NCBI GenBank assembly: GCA_025924495.1
Contig: JAICIG010000214.1
Coordinates: 1-13,187 of the forward strand
Length of the DNA stretch: 13,187 bases
Reading direction: 5' to 3'
Source of the DNA: Pirellulales bacterium
GTDB lineage: Bacteria; Planctomycetota; Planctomycetia; Pirellulales; JAICIG01
Made by a program: the position numbers and the translations under genes. Positions 1-7,446 of this stretch are shown one piece after another. How positions within the stretch are numbered: the first letter of the stretch is position 1; each line of letters opens with the position of its first letter. The notes beneath the pieces are model-generated. The model saw nothing but the letters and a program-made list of their open reading frames with translations. It was not told where the DNA came from and did no database searches.

Positions 1-456
1 CTGACCGCAGCCACCGATCCGCCGGCGAGCGGCGGACTGCTGGCCGCTTTGTATCTCTGGCGGCGGTTGCTGGTGCTGGGGCCGGAACGATTTGGCGCTG
101 TCGAATACTACGGTACGGCGCCGTTGATCGGACATCCCGGACTCGTCGAGGTGCTCGCCGGGGCGTACGGCGGGGTCGATTGCCAGTTTTTCGTCGAGCC
201 GATCTCCGGCCGGTTGCTGGTCGTCGAGATGTTCTTGCGACCCGACGACGATCCGTGCGAACTTTACTTTGCCGATTATCGTGAAATGGAAGGTCGCGAT
301 CTACCCGCTCGGGTCGAAGTGCGCTACGGCAATAACATTTATGGGACCTTCAAGCTTTCTGACATTTCCTTCCAATCGACCGCACCGAGCGCCAGCAGCC
401 CGGCGACCGAAATTCAACCGGGCGCAGACCAACCCGCTGCGGCCGGCAATGATTGA
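1..456 (+). CDS. C-terminal part of an unidentified protein, possibly LolA-like domain
   Basis: The reading frame is open from the first base, so the gene begins upstream and only about 151 C-terminal residues are visible. I do not recognise the family with certainty. The segment around residues 75-120, with a YFADYREMEGRDLPARVEV stretch followed by YGNNIYGTF, resembles the strand pattern of LolA/LolB-like lipoprotein-sorting folds, where a 'Y.DYR...G..LP' motif is common. The last 35 residues are a Pro/Ala/Ser/Gln-rich tail. The stop at 454-456 lies 45 bases before the ATG of the next gene, on the same strand. Two HtrA-like genes follow, so this could be the end of a third envelope protein of the same cluster, but no protease or PDZ motif is visible here. 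The frame is real as judged by its length, lack of stops and close spacing. The function is a guess. Confidence 0.6.
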   Translation: MTAATDPPASGGLLAALYLWRRLLVLGPERFGAVEYYGTAPLIGHPGLVEVLAGAYGGVDCQFFVEPISGRLLVVEMFLRPDDDPCELYFADYREMEGRDLPARVEVRYGNNIYGTFKLSDISFQSTAPSASSPATEIQPGADQPAAAGND

Positions 457-501
457 TTCCGTTTGCGATTCCATTTAACCGAGCGCCAACCAACCACTGA
501 C

Positions 502-1569
502 ATGCATTGCAAATCGCACTCCAAATCGAAGCGCAGCAGGCGCGGCTTACGCCTGGTCGTCGGACTGCTGGCGTTGGCAGCCATCGGAGTGGCGCCGCCC
601 GAGCGCGCCGACGCTTCGCCATCGTTTGCGGCGATTATTCGCGAGGTGCAGCCGAAGATCGCCAAGATTTATGGCGCCGGCGGATTTCGTGGACTGGAGC
701 CTTACCAGAGCGGTTTCCTGATTTCTGCCGAAGGCCACGTGCTGACCGTTTGGAGCTACGTGCTCGATACCGATTTCATCACCGTGACGCTGAATGACGG
801 CCGCAAATTCCAGGGCAAACTGCTCGGCGCCGATCCGCGACTGGAACTGGCCCTGTTGAAGATCGAGGCGGAGAATCTGCCCCACTTTGAGCTTGCCCAG
901 ACAAGCGAGGCCGCCATGGGGACGCGCGTGCTGGCCTTTAGCAACCTGTTCGGAGTGGCGACAGGAGACGAACCGGCCAGCGTGCTGCACGGCAGCGTCG
1001 CGGCCAAGACGCGACTGGAAGCGCGCCGCGGCGTGTTCGAAACGCCTTACCGCGGGCCGGTCTACATTCTCGACGCCATGACGAACAATCCCGGCGCTGC
1101 GGGCGGCGCCCTGACCGATCGGCAGGGACATCTGCTCGGCATGCTCGGCAAGGAACTGCGCAACTCGGCGAATGGCGCGTGGCTGAACTATGCGATTCCC
1201 GTCGAAGAATTGGCGCCGACCGTGGAGGAAATCCGTGCTGGCAAGTTTGTCGCCCGCTCGTCAGATGACGAGGAGCAAAAGCCGGAACGGGCGCTGAGCG
1301 CGGGTCTGCTAGGCCTCGCCTTGGTGCCCGACGTGATTGATCGCACGCCACCCTATATCGATCGCGTCCAGCCGGGGTCTGCGGCGGAAAAGGCCGGCTT
1401 AAGAGCGGACGATCTGGTGATTTTCCTCAACAATCAACTGGTGCAATCTTGTCAGGCGCTGGAAGCCGAGCTCGAGCGCATCGACCAGGCCGATAGAGTC
1501 AAGCTGACGGTGCTCCGCGACCAGGAATTGATCGAGGTGGAGCTGGCTGCGCCGCAGCAATCGCCTTAG
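502..1569 (+). CDS. HtrA/DegP-like pseudoprotease with one PDZ domain
   Basis: Exported 355-residue protein of the S1C (HtrA/Deg) trypsin-like family with a C-terminal PDZ domain. Basic residues 4-17 plus the hydrophobic stretch 18-31 form a signal peptide or membrane anchor. I therefore prefer the ATG at 502 over the in-frame TTG at 463, which adds 13 non-signal-like residues. The protease-like domain spans about 40-250: QSGFLISAEGHVLTV matches the HtrA 'GSGVIIS.DGYILTN' strand and LLGADPRLELALLKI matches 'vGaDp.tDlAvLKi'. GAAGGAL at 198-204 sits where GNSGGPL should be. By this alignment the catalytic His, Asp and Ser are Ser85, Glu115 and Ala200, so proteolysis is not expected. The PDZ domain covers about 270-350 (PYIDRVQPGSAAEKAGLRADD). 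It lies 94 bases before a second HtrA-like gene. The likely role is peptide or protein binding in the periplasm or envelope; the client is unknown. Confidence 0.88.
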   Translation: MHCKSHSKSKRSRRGLRLVVGLLALAAIGVAPPERADASPSFAAIIREVQPKIAKIYGAGGFRGLEPYQSGFLISAEGHVLTVWSYVLDTDFITVTLNDGRKFQGKLLGADPRLELALLKIEAENLPHFELAQTSEAAMGTRVLAFSNLFGVATGDEPASVLHGSVAAKTRLEARRGVFETPYRGPVYILDAMTNNPGAAGGALTDRQGHLLGMLGKELRNSANGAWLNYAIPVEELAPTVEEIRAGKFVARSSDDEEQKPERALSAGLLGLALVPDVIDRTPPYIDRVQPGSAAEKAGLRADDLVIFLNNQLVQSCQALEAELERIDQADRVKLTVLRDQELIEVELAAPQQSP

Positions 1570-1609
1570 GGTTGCGGAGAGACGCTTGAGCCGGGCGGAC
1601 GCAAAGCTC

Positions 1610-1623
1610 GCGCGGCGCCGCGC
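1610..1623. repeat. 14-base perfect GC palindrome in intergenic gap
   Basis: GCGCGGCGCCGCGC is its own reverse complement. It lies 40 bases after the stop of the first HtrA-like gene and 40 bases before the next start. No T-run follows, so it is not a classical terminator. It could be a weak pause or attenuation hairpin between the two genes, or chance in GC-rich DNA. Confidence 0.3.
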
Positions 1624-1663
1624 AGACGACAGATAAGAGAATGACGCGTACAAGGTTTGCTGA

Positions 1664-3664
1664 ATGACAAAAACCAATCATTCACAACGGTCCGATTGGA
1701 TGGCATGCGTGCTCGTGCCGGCGATCTTCGGGTGGCTATGCCTGGCGCCGGCGGCGTCAGGGCTATTTGCCGCCGACGAGGATCTGACGATGCGCGAAGA
1801 GTTGGCCATGCGCAAGGCGGTCGAGCGCGTGGCGCCTTCGGTCGTCAGCATCGAGGTGCTGGGCGGACGCGAGCAAGCTTCCGATTCGCCACTGTCGGGT
1901 GGTCCGACCACCGGGCTGATCGTATCGGCCGATGGTTACATTGTTTCCAGCTCCTTCAGCTTCGCGGAGAAGCCGACTTCGGTGCTTGTCCACTTGCCAG
2001 GCGGAGCTCGAGTTCGTGCGCGGGTGGCGGCTACCGATTCCAGCCGAATGCTCGTCCTGCTCAAGGTCGCGGTGGACGAATCGTTGCCAGTGCCGGAAGC
2101 GGTCCCCGATGCGGAGATGCAAGTGGGCCAATGGAGCATTGCCGTGGGGCGCACGTTTGACACTCCCCAGCCAAATGTTTCCGTGGGGATCGTCAGCGCC
2201 GTGAATCGTATTTGGGGTAAGGCGCTGCAAACGGACGCGAAGATTTCGCCCAACAACTATGGCGGCCCGCTGATCGATATTCGCGGGCGCGTGCTCGGAG
2301 TGTTGGCCCCCCTCTCGCCAACCAAGGGCGCGGAGGCCAGCAGCGTCGAATGGTACGACTCGGGCATTGGCTTCGCCGTTCCGTTGACCCACATCAACGA
2401 GATTCTGCCGCGGCTCGAAGCCGGAGAAAATCTCAAGCCGGGACTGATCGGCATTAGTCTCGCAGGACGCGATATGTATGCCGATGCGCCAGTGATTGCC
2501 GCCTGCCGCCCCAATTCTCCCGCCTACAAGTCGGGCTTCAAAGTCGGCGATAAGATCGTGCAAGTCGCCGGGCGCGATGTCGTTCGCCAGTCGCAATTGA
2601 TGTACGAACTCAATCGCCGTTATGCCGGCGACCGCCTGCGAATCGCCGTGATGCGAGGCGATAAGCGGCTGGAGCAGGAACTGGAGATGGTGGACCATCT
2701 CGAGCCGTATCAGCGTCCTTTTTTGGGCATCTTGCCGCGGCGTGATGCCCAAGATCAACCTGACGGCGTCGTCGTGCGGTTCGTCTATCCCGGCAGCCCT
2801 GCCGACAAGGCAGGTATGCAACCGGGCGACAAGCTTGTGTCGCTGTCCGGCAAGCCAGTGACGGACCGCTTCCAACTGGCCGAGGCCTCGGCTGCAATCG
2901 AAGTCGGCCAGAAAACGGCCTTTGAAATCGAGCGCGGCGGCATGCGCAAGAAGCTGGAGGCGACTTGGGCGGCAGAACCTTCGCTGACGCCGGGCGAATT
3001 GCCGCCGGCCGTCGGCGAGCGAGAGCCCTTTGGCGACGAGCGCCCGGCGGTGGGTTCGTTTGCGCTCAAGGTTCCGGAATTCAAGAACGACGCGCTCGCC
3101 TATGTGCCCGCTGATTACGATCCGCGACTCAAGTACGGCGTCCTGGTCTGGTTTGCCGCCACCGGCGAATTCAAGGATGAGGATGTCCTCACGCGCTGGA
3201 AGCCCCACTGCGACCAGCAGCATTTGCTCCTGCTTGCGCCCAAGCCCGCCGAAGGCGGAAAGTGGCAGCGCTCCGACGTTGATTTTATCGTCAAGGCATT
3301 GGATCAGTTGCGATCGATCTATCAGACCGACTCGCTGCGAATCGTGGCCGGCGGCCGCGAGATCGGCGGCGCACTGGCTTATGCTTTTGCGTTTGCGAAC
3401 CGCGAGCAAATTCGCGGCGTAGCGGCGATCGATGCTCCGTTGGGCGAGGCGCCGCCCGATAACGATCCGGTCTATCGCCTCGATTTTTATCTGGCCAAGT
3501 CGGGAAAGTCACAGTTCGCCAAGTCCGTCCAGGCAGCCGAGAAGTTGCTGAAGGATCGAAAGTACGCTGTCGCCATTCGCGACTTGGGCGCTGAGAGCCG
3601 AGACCTCAACGAAGAGGAACTGGGCCAGATGTTGCGTTGGATCGATGCGCTCGACAAGTTTTGA
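1664..3664 (+). CDS. HtrA-like pseudoprotease with two PDZ domains and a dead alpha/beta-hydrolase-like domain
   Basis: Multidomain exported protein of 666 residues. An AAGG at 1652-1655 sits 8 bases before the ATG. A hydrophobic stretch at 13-31 ending near AAS/FAA is a signal peptide. Residues 43-255 are an S1C trypsin-like fold (VERVAPSVVSIEV, LIVSADGYIV, NNYGGPLIDIRGRVLGVLAP). Aligned with HtrA motifs, the catalytic His, Asp and Ser positions are Phe98, Met129 and Tyr199, so none of the triad remains. PDZ1 is about 260-345 and PDZ2 about 352-437 (FVYPGSPADKAGMQPGDKLVSLSGKPV). A linker near 440-462 leads to residues 463-666, which read like an esterase/PHB-depolymerase-type alpha/beta hydrolase (YVPADYDPRLKYGVLVWF, LRIVAGGREIGGALAYA). 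There the GxSxG elbow is GREIG with Glu566 for Ser, and no late catalytic His is evident. The probable role is a binding or scaffolding protein of the envelope. Active protease function is unlikely. Confidence 0.88.
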   Translation: MTKTNHSQRSDWMACVLVPAIFGWLCLAPAASGLFAADEDLTMREELAMRKAVERVAPSVVSIEVLGGREQASDSPLSGGPTTGLIVSADGYIVSSSFSFAEKPTSVLVHLPGGARVRARVAATDSSRMLVLLKVAVDESLPVPEAVPDAEMQVGQWSIAVGRTFDTPQPNVSVGIVSAVNRIWGKALQTDAKISPNNYGGPLIDIRGRVLGVLAPLSPTKGAEASSVEWYDSGIGFAVPLTHINEILPRLEAGENLKPGLIGISLAGRDMYADAPVIAACRPNSPAYKSGFKVGDKIVQVAGRDVVRQSQLMYELNRRYAGDRLRIAVMRGDKRLEQELEMVDHLEPYQRPFLGILPRRDAQDQPDGVVVRFVYPGSPADKAGMQPGDKLVSLSGKPVTDRFQLAEASAAIEVGQKTAFEIERGGMRKKLEATWAAEPSLTPGELPPAVGEREPFGDERPAVGSFALKVPEFKNDALAYVPADYDPRLKYGVLVWFAATGEFKDEDVLTRWKPHCDQQHLLLLAPKPAEGGKWQRSDVDFIVKALDQLRSIYQTDSLRIVAGGREIGGALAYAFAFANREQIRGVAAIDAPLGEAPPDNDPVYRLDFYLAKSGKSQFAKSVQAAEKLLKDRKYAVAIRDLGAESRDLNEEELGQMLRWIDALDKF

Positions 3665-3689
3665 GCGCGCAGCCGGTGGATCCACTTCT

Positions 3690-4193
3690 TTGAATGAACT
3701 GCCGGTCAGTTTCAGTTACGAGGCTCGCAACGAGCAGGAAACCGTTCGATTTGGCGAAGCATTGGCCGCAGCGCTGCCCGACCGCGCGGTCATCGCGCTC
3801 AACGGTACGCTGGGAGCTGGCAAGACCCGGTTAGTGCAATCCATGGCGGCAGCGCTGGGCGTCGATCGCCGCGAGGTGATCAGCCCTACCTTCGTCCTGT
3901 TGCAGGAATACCAAGGGCGCCGGCCCATTTACCATTTTGACGCTTACCGGTTGGCCGGCGCGGACGAATTCTGGTCGCTCGGACCCGATGAGTATTTTAC
4001 GGCGCCAGGGGTATCGGTGATCGAATGGGCCGAGCGCGTCGCTGGTTGCCTGCCGGCGGACCACCTCGAAATCGTGATCAACGTCCTGGGCGCGACGCGC
4101 CGCAGGTTCGATTGCCGCGCCGTGGGCGCCCTCTATCAGCCGGTGATCTCTCGACTAACTACTTGGTCGGGAACGCAGTCCCCCTATCGTTGA
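3690..4193 (+). CDS. tsaE: TsaE, ATPase subunit for tRNA t6A37 threonylcarbamoylation
   Basis: TsaE (YjeE) is a cytoplasmic P-loop ATPase that works with TsaB and TsaD to transfer the threonylcarbamoyl group to A37 of ANN-decoding tRNAs. Visible motifs, numbered from TTG 3690, are Walker A GTLGAGKT (39-46), ISPTF (64-68), YHFDAYRL (81-88, with the conserved Asp84) and VIEWAER (110-116, the conserved Glu-Trp). At 167 residues it is close to the usual 150-165. I chose TTG 3690 because it gives the family-length N-terminus and follows a GGTGGA at 3675-3680. The in-frame ATG at 3645 would add 15 residues and overlap the preceding gene by 20 bases, and cannot be excluded. The gene follows the upstream pseudoprotease gene by 25 bases, so co-transcription is likely. 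tsaB and tsaD are not in the window. Confidence 0.95.
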   Translation: MNELPVSFSYEARNEQETVRFGEALAAALPDRAVIALNGTLGAGKTRLVQSMAAALGVDRREVISPTFVLLQEYQGRRPIYHFDAYRLAGADEFWSLGPDEYFTAPGVSVIEWAERVAGCLPADHLEIVINVLGATRRRFDCRAVGALYQPVISRLTTWSGTQSPYR

Positions 4194-4200
4194 TCGGGAT

Positions 4201-4216
4201 TGGCACGCCGCTGGCA
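4201..4216 (+). promoter_or_regulatory. Candidate sigma-54 (RpoN) -24/-12 promoter
   Basis: TGGCACGCCGCTGGCA matches the sigma-54 consensus TGGCACG-N4-TTGC at 10 of 11 fixed positions, with exact GG to GC spacing. The single mismatch is the second T of the -12 element. It lies 8 bases after the tsaE stop and 118 bases before the ATG of the next gene, so a transcript would start near 4228 with a leader of roughly 105 bases. Sigma-54 promoters need an enhancer-binding activator, and none is encoded nearby. The match is sequence-based only. Confidence 0.5.
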
Positions 4217-4333
4217 CAGTAATGCAGAACTGGTCGCGAGGGGAGACCGCGCCTGCTTCAGCGCGAAGGCGCCGATCGGCCGGCTTCAACCTCGCACCGT
4301 GGAACAGGCAGAGCCTCGGGAAGGGGGAAATGT

Positions 4334-5620
4334 ATGCGAGTGCATCGTATTGTCACGGCAGGTTTTTGGCAGGATCGAGCCGGCCATTTTCGTTCAGCAT
4401 GCCGGCGATTCCGGCGGTTAGCGGTCGAGATGCTCGAACAAAGGACGCCTTTGAATGGCGATCCGATTGCAACAGTCAATCCGCCGTCGCTGAACTTTAT
4501 GCCTACCGCCAACGTGCCTGCGCCATCGACGTCCCCTAGCGATCCTGCGAGTGCGGGAGCAACCGCGGCTGACTCGAAAGCTGCCGCGCCGGCCTCCGCC
4601 GCACCGGTCGCGTCAACAAATCAACAGCAACAAGTTTCTTCCTCGCCGGCGGCGCCTGCCAATAACTCTGGCGCCACGCCTAGTCAGACGCAAGGCAGTC
4701 CGATCGATCTGTTGTTTGACCCTCATCAGCCGAAGTCGGGGTTGCCGGCCGATGTGACCTTTGGCGGCGGACCGCCTTTGCAGCAGGGGGCGCCGCCGCG
4801 GTTCAGCTACAACCTGGAGGACAATATCACCGGTGCGGGGCAACTCGGGCCCGAATCACTGCTGGTGTCTGCGCATGGTACGGATATCGCCGGCACATTT
4901 GCGAACCAGAACACCCAGGCCTACGTGGCCGGCACACAGTATGGAGTGCCCAACTTCAGCTTCGGTCCCGACACTTGGGTGTTTGGACCGCAACAGCAGT
5001 CGTCGCCGCAAATCAGGACAGCCAATCGGCCCATCCGTGCGACGGAGGGCAACGAAAGCGGACAGTTGCCGGGGAACAACAACCTATTGCCAGCGCAGCA
5101 GGGCGGTGCAAGCGACAACGGACAAAACTCGATTAACCCATCGCGGCAAGACGATGGCGCCATGCTGATGCATGAAGAACTGGACTTGTCGGAGCAAGAG
5201 TTGAAGCACGAGGCGCGGCCGCAAAGCCTGGCCTGGGCGGTGTTCGGCGACGAGGACTTCATGGACGAACTCGCTTTGACGGCGGCTTGCAAAGGCGCGG
5301 CGCCCTTCGCCTGGACTCCCCGGCCTGCTGAAAAACACAATCGCATCGGATCGTTCGTTTACACTGCCGAGCCGCTCAATGCGCCCTCCGACGATCGTGT
5401 AGGCGTTTTAGGGCCTGCCGCGCTGGCGGCCAGCGCGCTTGCGCCTGCGGCGGTTTCGCCGCGCGAGCGCGTCTTGCGTAACCCGCGAGCCGACCAACGC
5501 GGCTGGTCGCGTCCAACCCCGCGTTTCGAGCAACGGCCCGATCAACGATTCCGGCGCACCGATCCTTACAAGATGAATTGGCTCAAGTCTTCGTTCTTGG
5601 CGATTTTTTCCAACCGCTGA
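4334..5620 (+). CDS. Unknown low-complexity protein with N-terminal LEQR (LEPR-like) motif
   Basis: A 428-residue protein of unknown function. A strong AAGGGGG at 4321-4327 lies 6 bases before the ATG and fixes the start. Residues 24-43 (RRFRRLAVEMLEQRTPLNGD) resemble the arginine-rich 'LEPR-x-LL' N-terminal signature found on many planctomycete exported or surface proteins; here it is LEQRTPL, a divergent form. Residues 44-135 are a Pro/Ala/Ser/Gln/Asn linker without predicted structure. Residues 140-250 are Gly/Pro/Gln/Phe-rich, and about 280-345 are more acidic and ordered-looking (HEELDLSEQELKHEARPQSLAWAVFGDEDFMDEL). The tail is Arg-rich (about 370-415). No enzyme motif was seen. A sigma-54-like promoter precedes it. 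Its last 18 codons overlap the convergent hslU on the opposite strand. The coding call rests on the start signal, length and planctomycete signature. Confidence 0.75.
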   Translation: MRVHRIVTAGFWQDRAGHFRSACRRFRRLAVEMLEQRTPLNGDPIATVNPPSLNFMPTANVPAPSTSPSDPASAGATAADSKAAAPASAAPVASTNQQQQVSSSPAAPANNSGATPSQTQGSPIDLLFDPHQPKSGLPADVTFGGGPPLQQGAPPRFSYNLEDNITGAGQLGPESLLVSAHGTDIAGTFANQNTQAYVAGTQYGVPNFSFGPDTWVFGPQQQSSPQIRTANRPIRATEGNESGQLPGNNNLLPAQQGGASDNGQNSINPSRQDDGAMLMHEELDLSEQELKHEARPQSLAWAVFGDEDFMDELALTAACKGAAPFAWTPRPAEKHNRIGSFVYTAEPLNAPSDDRVGVLGPAALAASALAPAAVSPRERVLRNPRADQRGWSRPTPRFEQRPDQRFRRTDPYKMNWLKSSFLAIFSNR

Positions 5621-6903
5621 TTGACGTAGGCGGCGTCGACCTTGACCGTCGATTTTTTCAGTTCGGGCGCCTCGAAGCTGAGCTCTTCGAGCAACCGCTC
5701 CATGATCGTATAGAGGCGGCGGGCGCCGATATTCTGCGTTGATTGGTTGACCTGAAAGGCATAATCGGCCAGCGATTCGACGCCGTCGGCGGTAAAAGAG
5801 AGCTTCACGCTCTCGGTCTCCAACAGTGCCTGATATTGCTTCGTGAGCGCGCATTTGGGCTCGGTCAGAATGCGAATGAAATCATCCTTGCCGAGCGCCT
5901 GCAGCTCGACGCGAATCGGAAAGCGGCCCTGCAGTTCGGGCATCAAGTCGCTTGGGCTGGCGCGGTGAAAAGCCCCGGCCGCGACAAACAAAATGTGATC
6001 GGTTTTGACGTGGCCGTAACGCGTCTGAACGGTCGTCCCTTCGACGATCGGCAGCAGATCTCGCTGCACGCCCTGGCGAGAAACATCGGCGCCTTTCGTG
6101 TTTTCGCTCGCCACGACCTTGTCCATTTCGTCGATGAAGATGATGCCGACGTCTTCGGCCAACTCGATGGCTGCGGCATTCACTTTTTCGGCGTTGATCA
6201 GTGCGTCGCTCTCTTGCTCGAACAGCACGCGCCGCGCCTCTTTCACCGTCATTTCGCGGCGCGTGGTGTTCTTCGGCAGGATCTTCTCGAACATGCCCTG
6301 CAGATCGGCGTCGACTTGTTCCATGCCCATCCCGGTCAGCATCATGGGAACGGCTTTTTGCTCAATGTTCAGCTCGACCTTGCGCTCGTCGAGGGCGCCG
6401 GCGGCCAGCATCGATCGCATTTTCTCGCGCGTCCGTTCGTGGCGTTCGCCCGATTCGGTTTCGCCGCCCGGCGCATCGAACGCGACCGGCGGCGGGGCCA
6501 AGAGATCGAGCAGCCGCTCTTCGGCGCGGCGCACCGCCTCGGCTTCCACCTTGGCCCGCTCTGTCTCGCGCACCAGGCCGATTGCGTTTTCTACCAGCTC
6601 GCGAATCATGCTCTCGACGTCGCGGCCATAGTATCCCACCTCGGTGTACTTGGTAGCCTCTATCTTGATGAACGGCGCGCCCGAGAGTTTAGCCAGTCGG
6701 CGGGCGATCTCGGTTTTGCCGACGCCGGTCGGGCCGATCATCAGGATATTCTTGGGCGCCACCTCGGCGCGCATTTCTTCGGGCAGGCGTTGGCGCCGCC
6801 AGCGGTTGCGCATGGCGATGGCCACCGCCCGCTTGGCGTCTTGCTGGCCGACGATGTGGCGATCCAGTTCGGCCACGATTTCCCGCGGGGTCAAGTCTCG
6901 CAC
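5566..6903 (-). CDS. hslU: HslU, ATPase/unfoldase subunit of HslVU protease
   Basis: HslU (ClpY) is an AAA+ hexamer that unfolds substrates and threads them into the HslV peptidase in the cytoplasm. At 445 residues it is close to E. coli HslU (443). Motifs include the N-terminal [21 protein letters not shown], Walker A GPTGVGKT (57-64), the pore loop GYYG (90-93), Walker [10 protein letters not shown] (Asp258, Glu259), an intermediate I-domain at about 110-240, the sensor/arginine-finger region [12 protein letters not shown], and the C-terminal DLSQFIL tail that docks into HslV to activate it. The pore loop is GYYG where E. coli has GYVG. The start is a GTG at 6903-6901 inside the end of hslV, a 13-base overlap that suggests translational coupling. 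Its 3' end overlaps the convergent unknown gene by 55 bases. Confidence 0.97.
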   Translation of the reverse strand: MRDLTPREIVAELDRHIVGQQDAKRAVAIAMRNRWRRQRLPEEMRAEVAPKNILMIGPTGVGKTEIARRLAKLSGAPFIKIEATKYTEVGYYGRDVESMIRELVENAIGLVRETERAKVEAEAVRRAEERLLDLLAPPPVAFDAPGGETESGERHERTREKMRSMLAAGALDERKVELNIEQKAVPMMLTGMGMEQVDADLQGMFEKILPKNTTRREMTVKEARRVLFEQESDALINAEKVNAAAIELAEDVGIIFIDEMDKVVASENTKGADVSRQGVQRDLLPIVEGTTVQTRYGHVKTDHILFVAAGAFHRASPSDLMPELQGRFPIRVELQALGKDDFIRILTEPKCALTKQYQALLETESVKLSFTADGVESLADYAFQVNQSTQNIGARRLYTIMERLLEELSFEAPELKKSTVKVDAAYVNQRLEKIAKNEDLSQFIL

Positions 6904-7433
6904 GCCAATTCCTCAACCACGATGTTGGTGTTGGTGTAAATGTCGATCCCCGAAGCGATCTCCAGCGAAGCTCGCACGATTTCGGCGGCGGTCAGCGTCG
7001 AATGGTTCAGCAAAGCGCGGGCCGCGGCGACGGCATAGTTGCCGCCCGAGCCAATGCCCAGCACGCCATCGGTCGGCTGAATGACGTCGCCATTGCCCGT
7101 GACCAGCAGCGTGTGGCGGGCGTCGACCACCGCCAGCAGCGCTTCCAGGCGTCTCAGCAGCCGGTCGGTGCGCCAGTCTTTGGCCAGTTCGGTGGCGGCC
7201 CGCGGGACGTTCGCCGGGTAATCTTTCAGCTTGGCCTCGAATCGCTCCAGCAGGGCGAAGGCGTCGGCGCTGGCGCCGGCGAATCCTGTAATCACTCTGC
7301 CGTCCAACAACCGTCGGATTTTATTGGCGTCGGCCTTCATGATCGAGTGGCCGAGCGTGACTTGACCATCGCCGCCAATAGCGACCACGCCGCGGTGGCG
7401 GACCGTAAGAATGGTGGTGGAACGACTTTTCAT
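6891..7433 (-). CDS. hslV: HslV, threonine peptidase subunit of HslVU protease
   Basis: HslV (ClpQ) is a proteasome-beta-like N-terminal threonine protease that forms a double hexameric ring capped by HslU. The ATG at 7433-7431 follows GGAG (7441-7438 on the - strand) with 4 bases spacing. A longer open frame upstream to 7496 has no family similarity. The protein begins [12 protein letters not shown], so a five-residue propeptide must be removed to expose Thr6, the equivalent of catalytic Thr1. Asp22 (GGDGQ) and Lys38 match Asp17 and Lys33 of E. coli HslV. The motifs [42 protein letters not shown] and DIYTN are also present. It is 180 residues, near the usual 174-182. It is the first gene of an hslVU operon. 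Confidence 0.97.
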   Translation of the reverse strand: MKSRSTTILTVRHRGVVAIGGDGQVTLGHSIMKADANKIRRLLDGRVITGFAGASADAFALLERFEAKLKDYPANVPRAATELAKDWRTDRLLRRLEALLAVVDARHTLLVTGNGDVIQPTDGVLGIGSGGNYAVAAARALLNHSTLTAAEIVRASLEIASGIDIYTNTNIVVEELACET

Positions 7434-7446
7434 AATGCTCCAGGAT

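Noticed and set aside
1763..3409. A 548-codon open frame on the - strand across the large pseudoprotease gene
   Set aside because: It is a shadow of the + strand gene in GC-rich DNA. It shows no recognisable domain, while the + strand has a signal peptide, PDZ motifs and a ribosome binding site.
4222..4539. A + strand frame starting upstream of the LEQR protein
   Set aside because: It has no ribosome binding site, is in a different frame, and most of its length lies inside the better-supported gene.
5743..6939. A 398-codon + strand open frame
   Set aside because: It lies antisense to hslU, whose family motifs are unmistakable. The translated product is His/Arg/Ala-rich with no domain.
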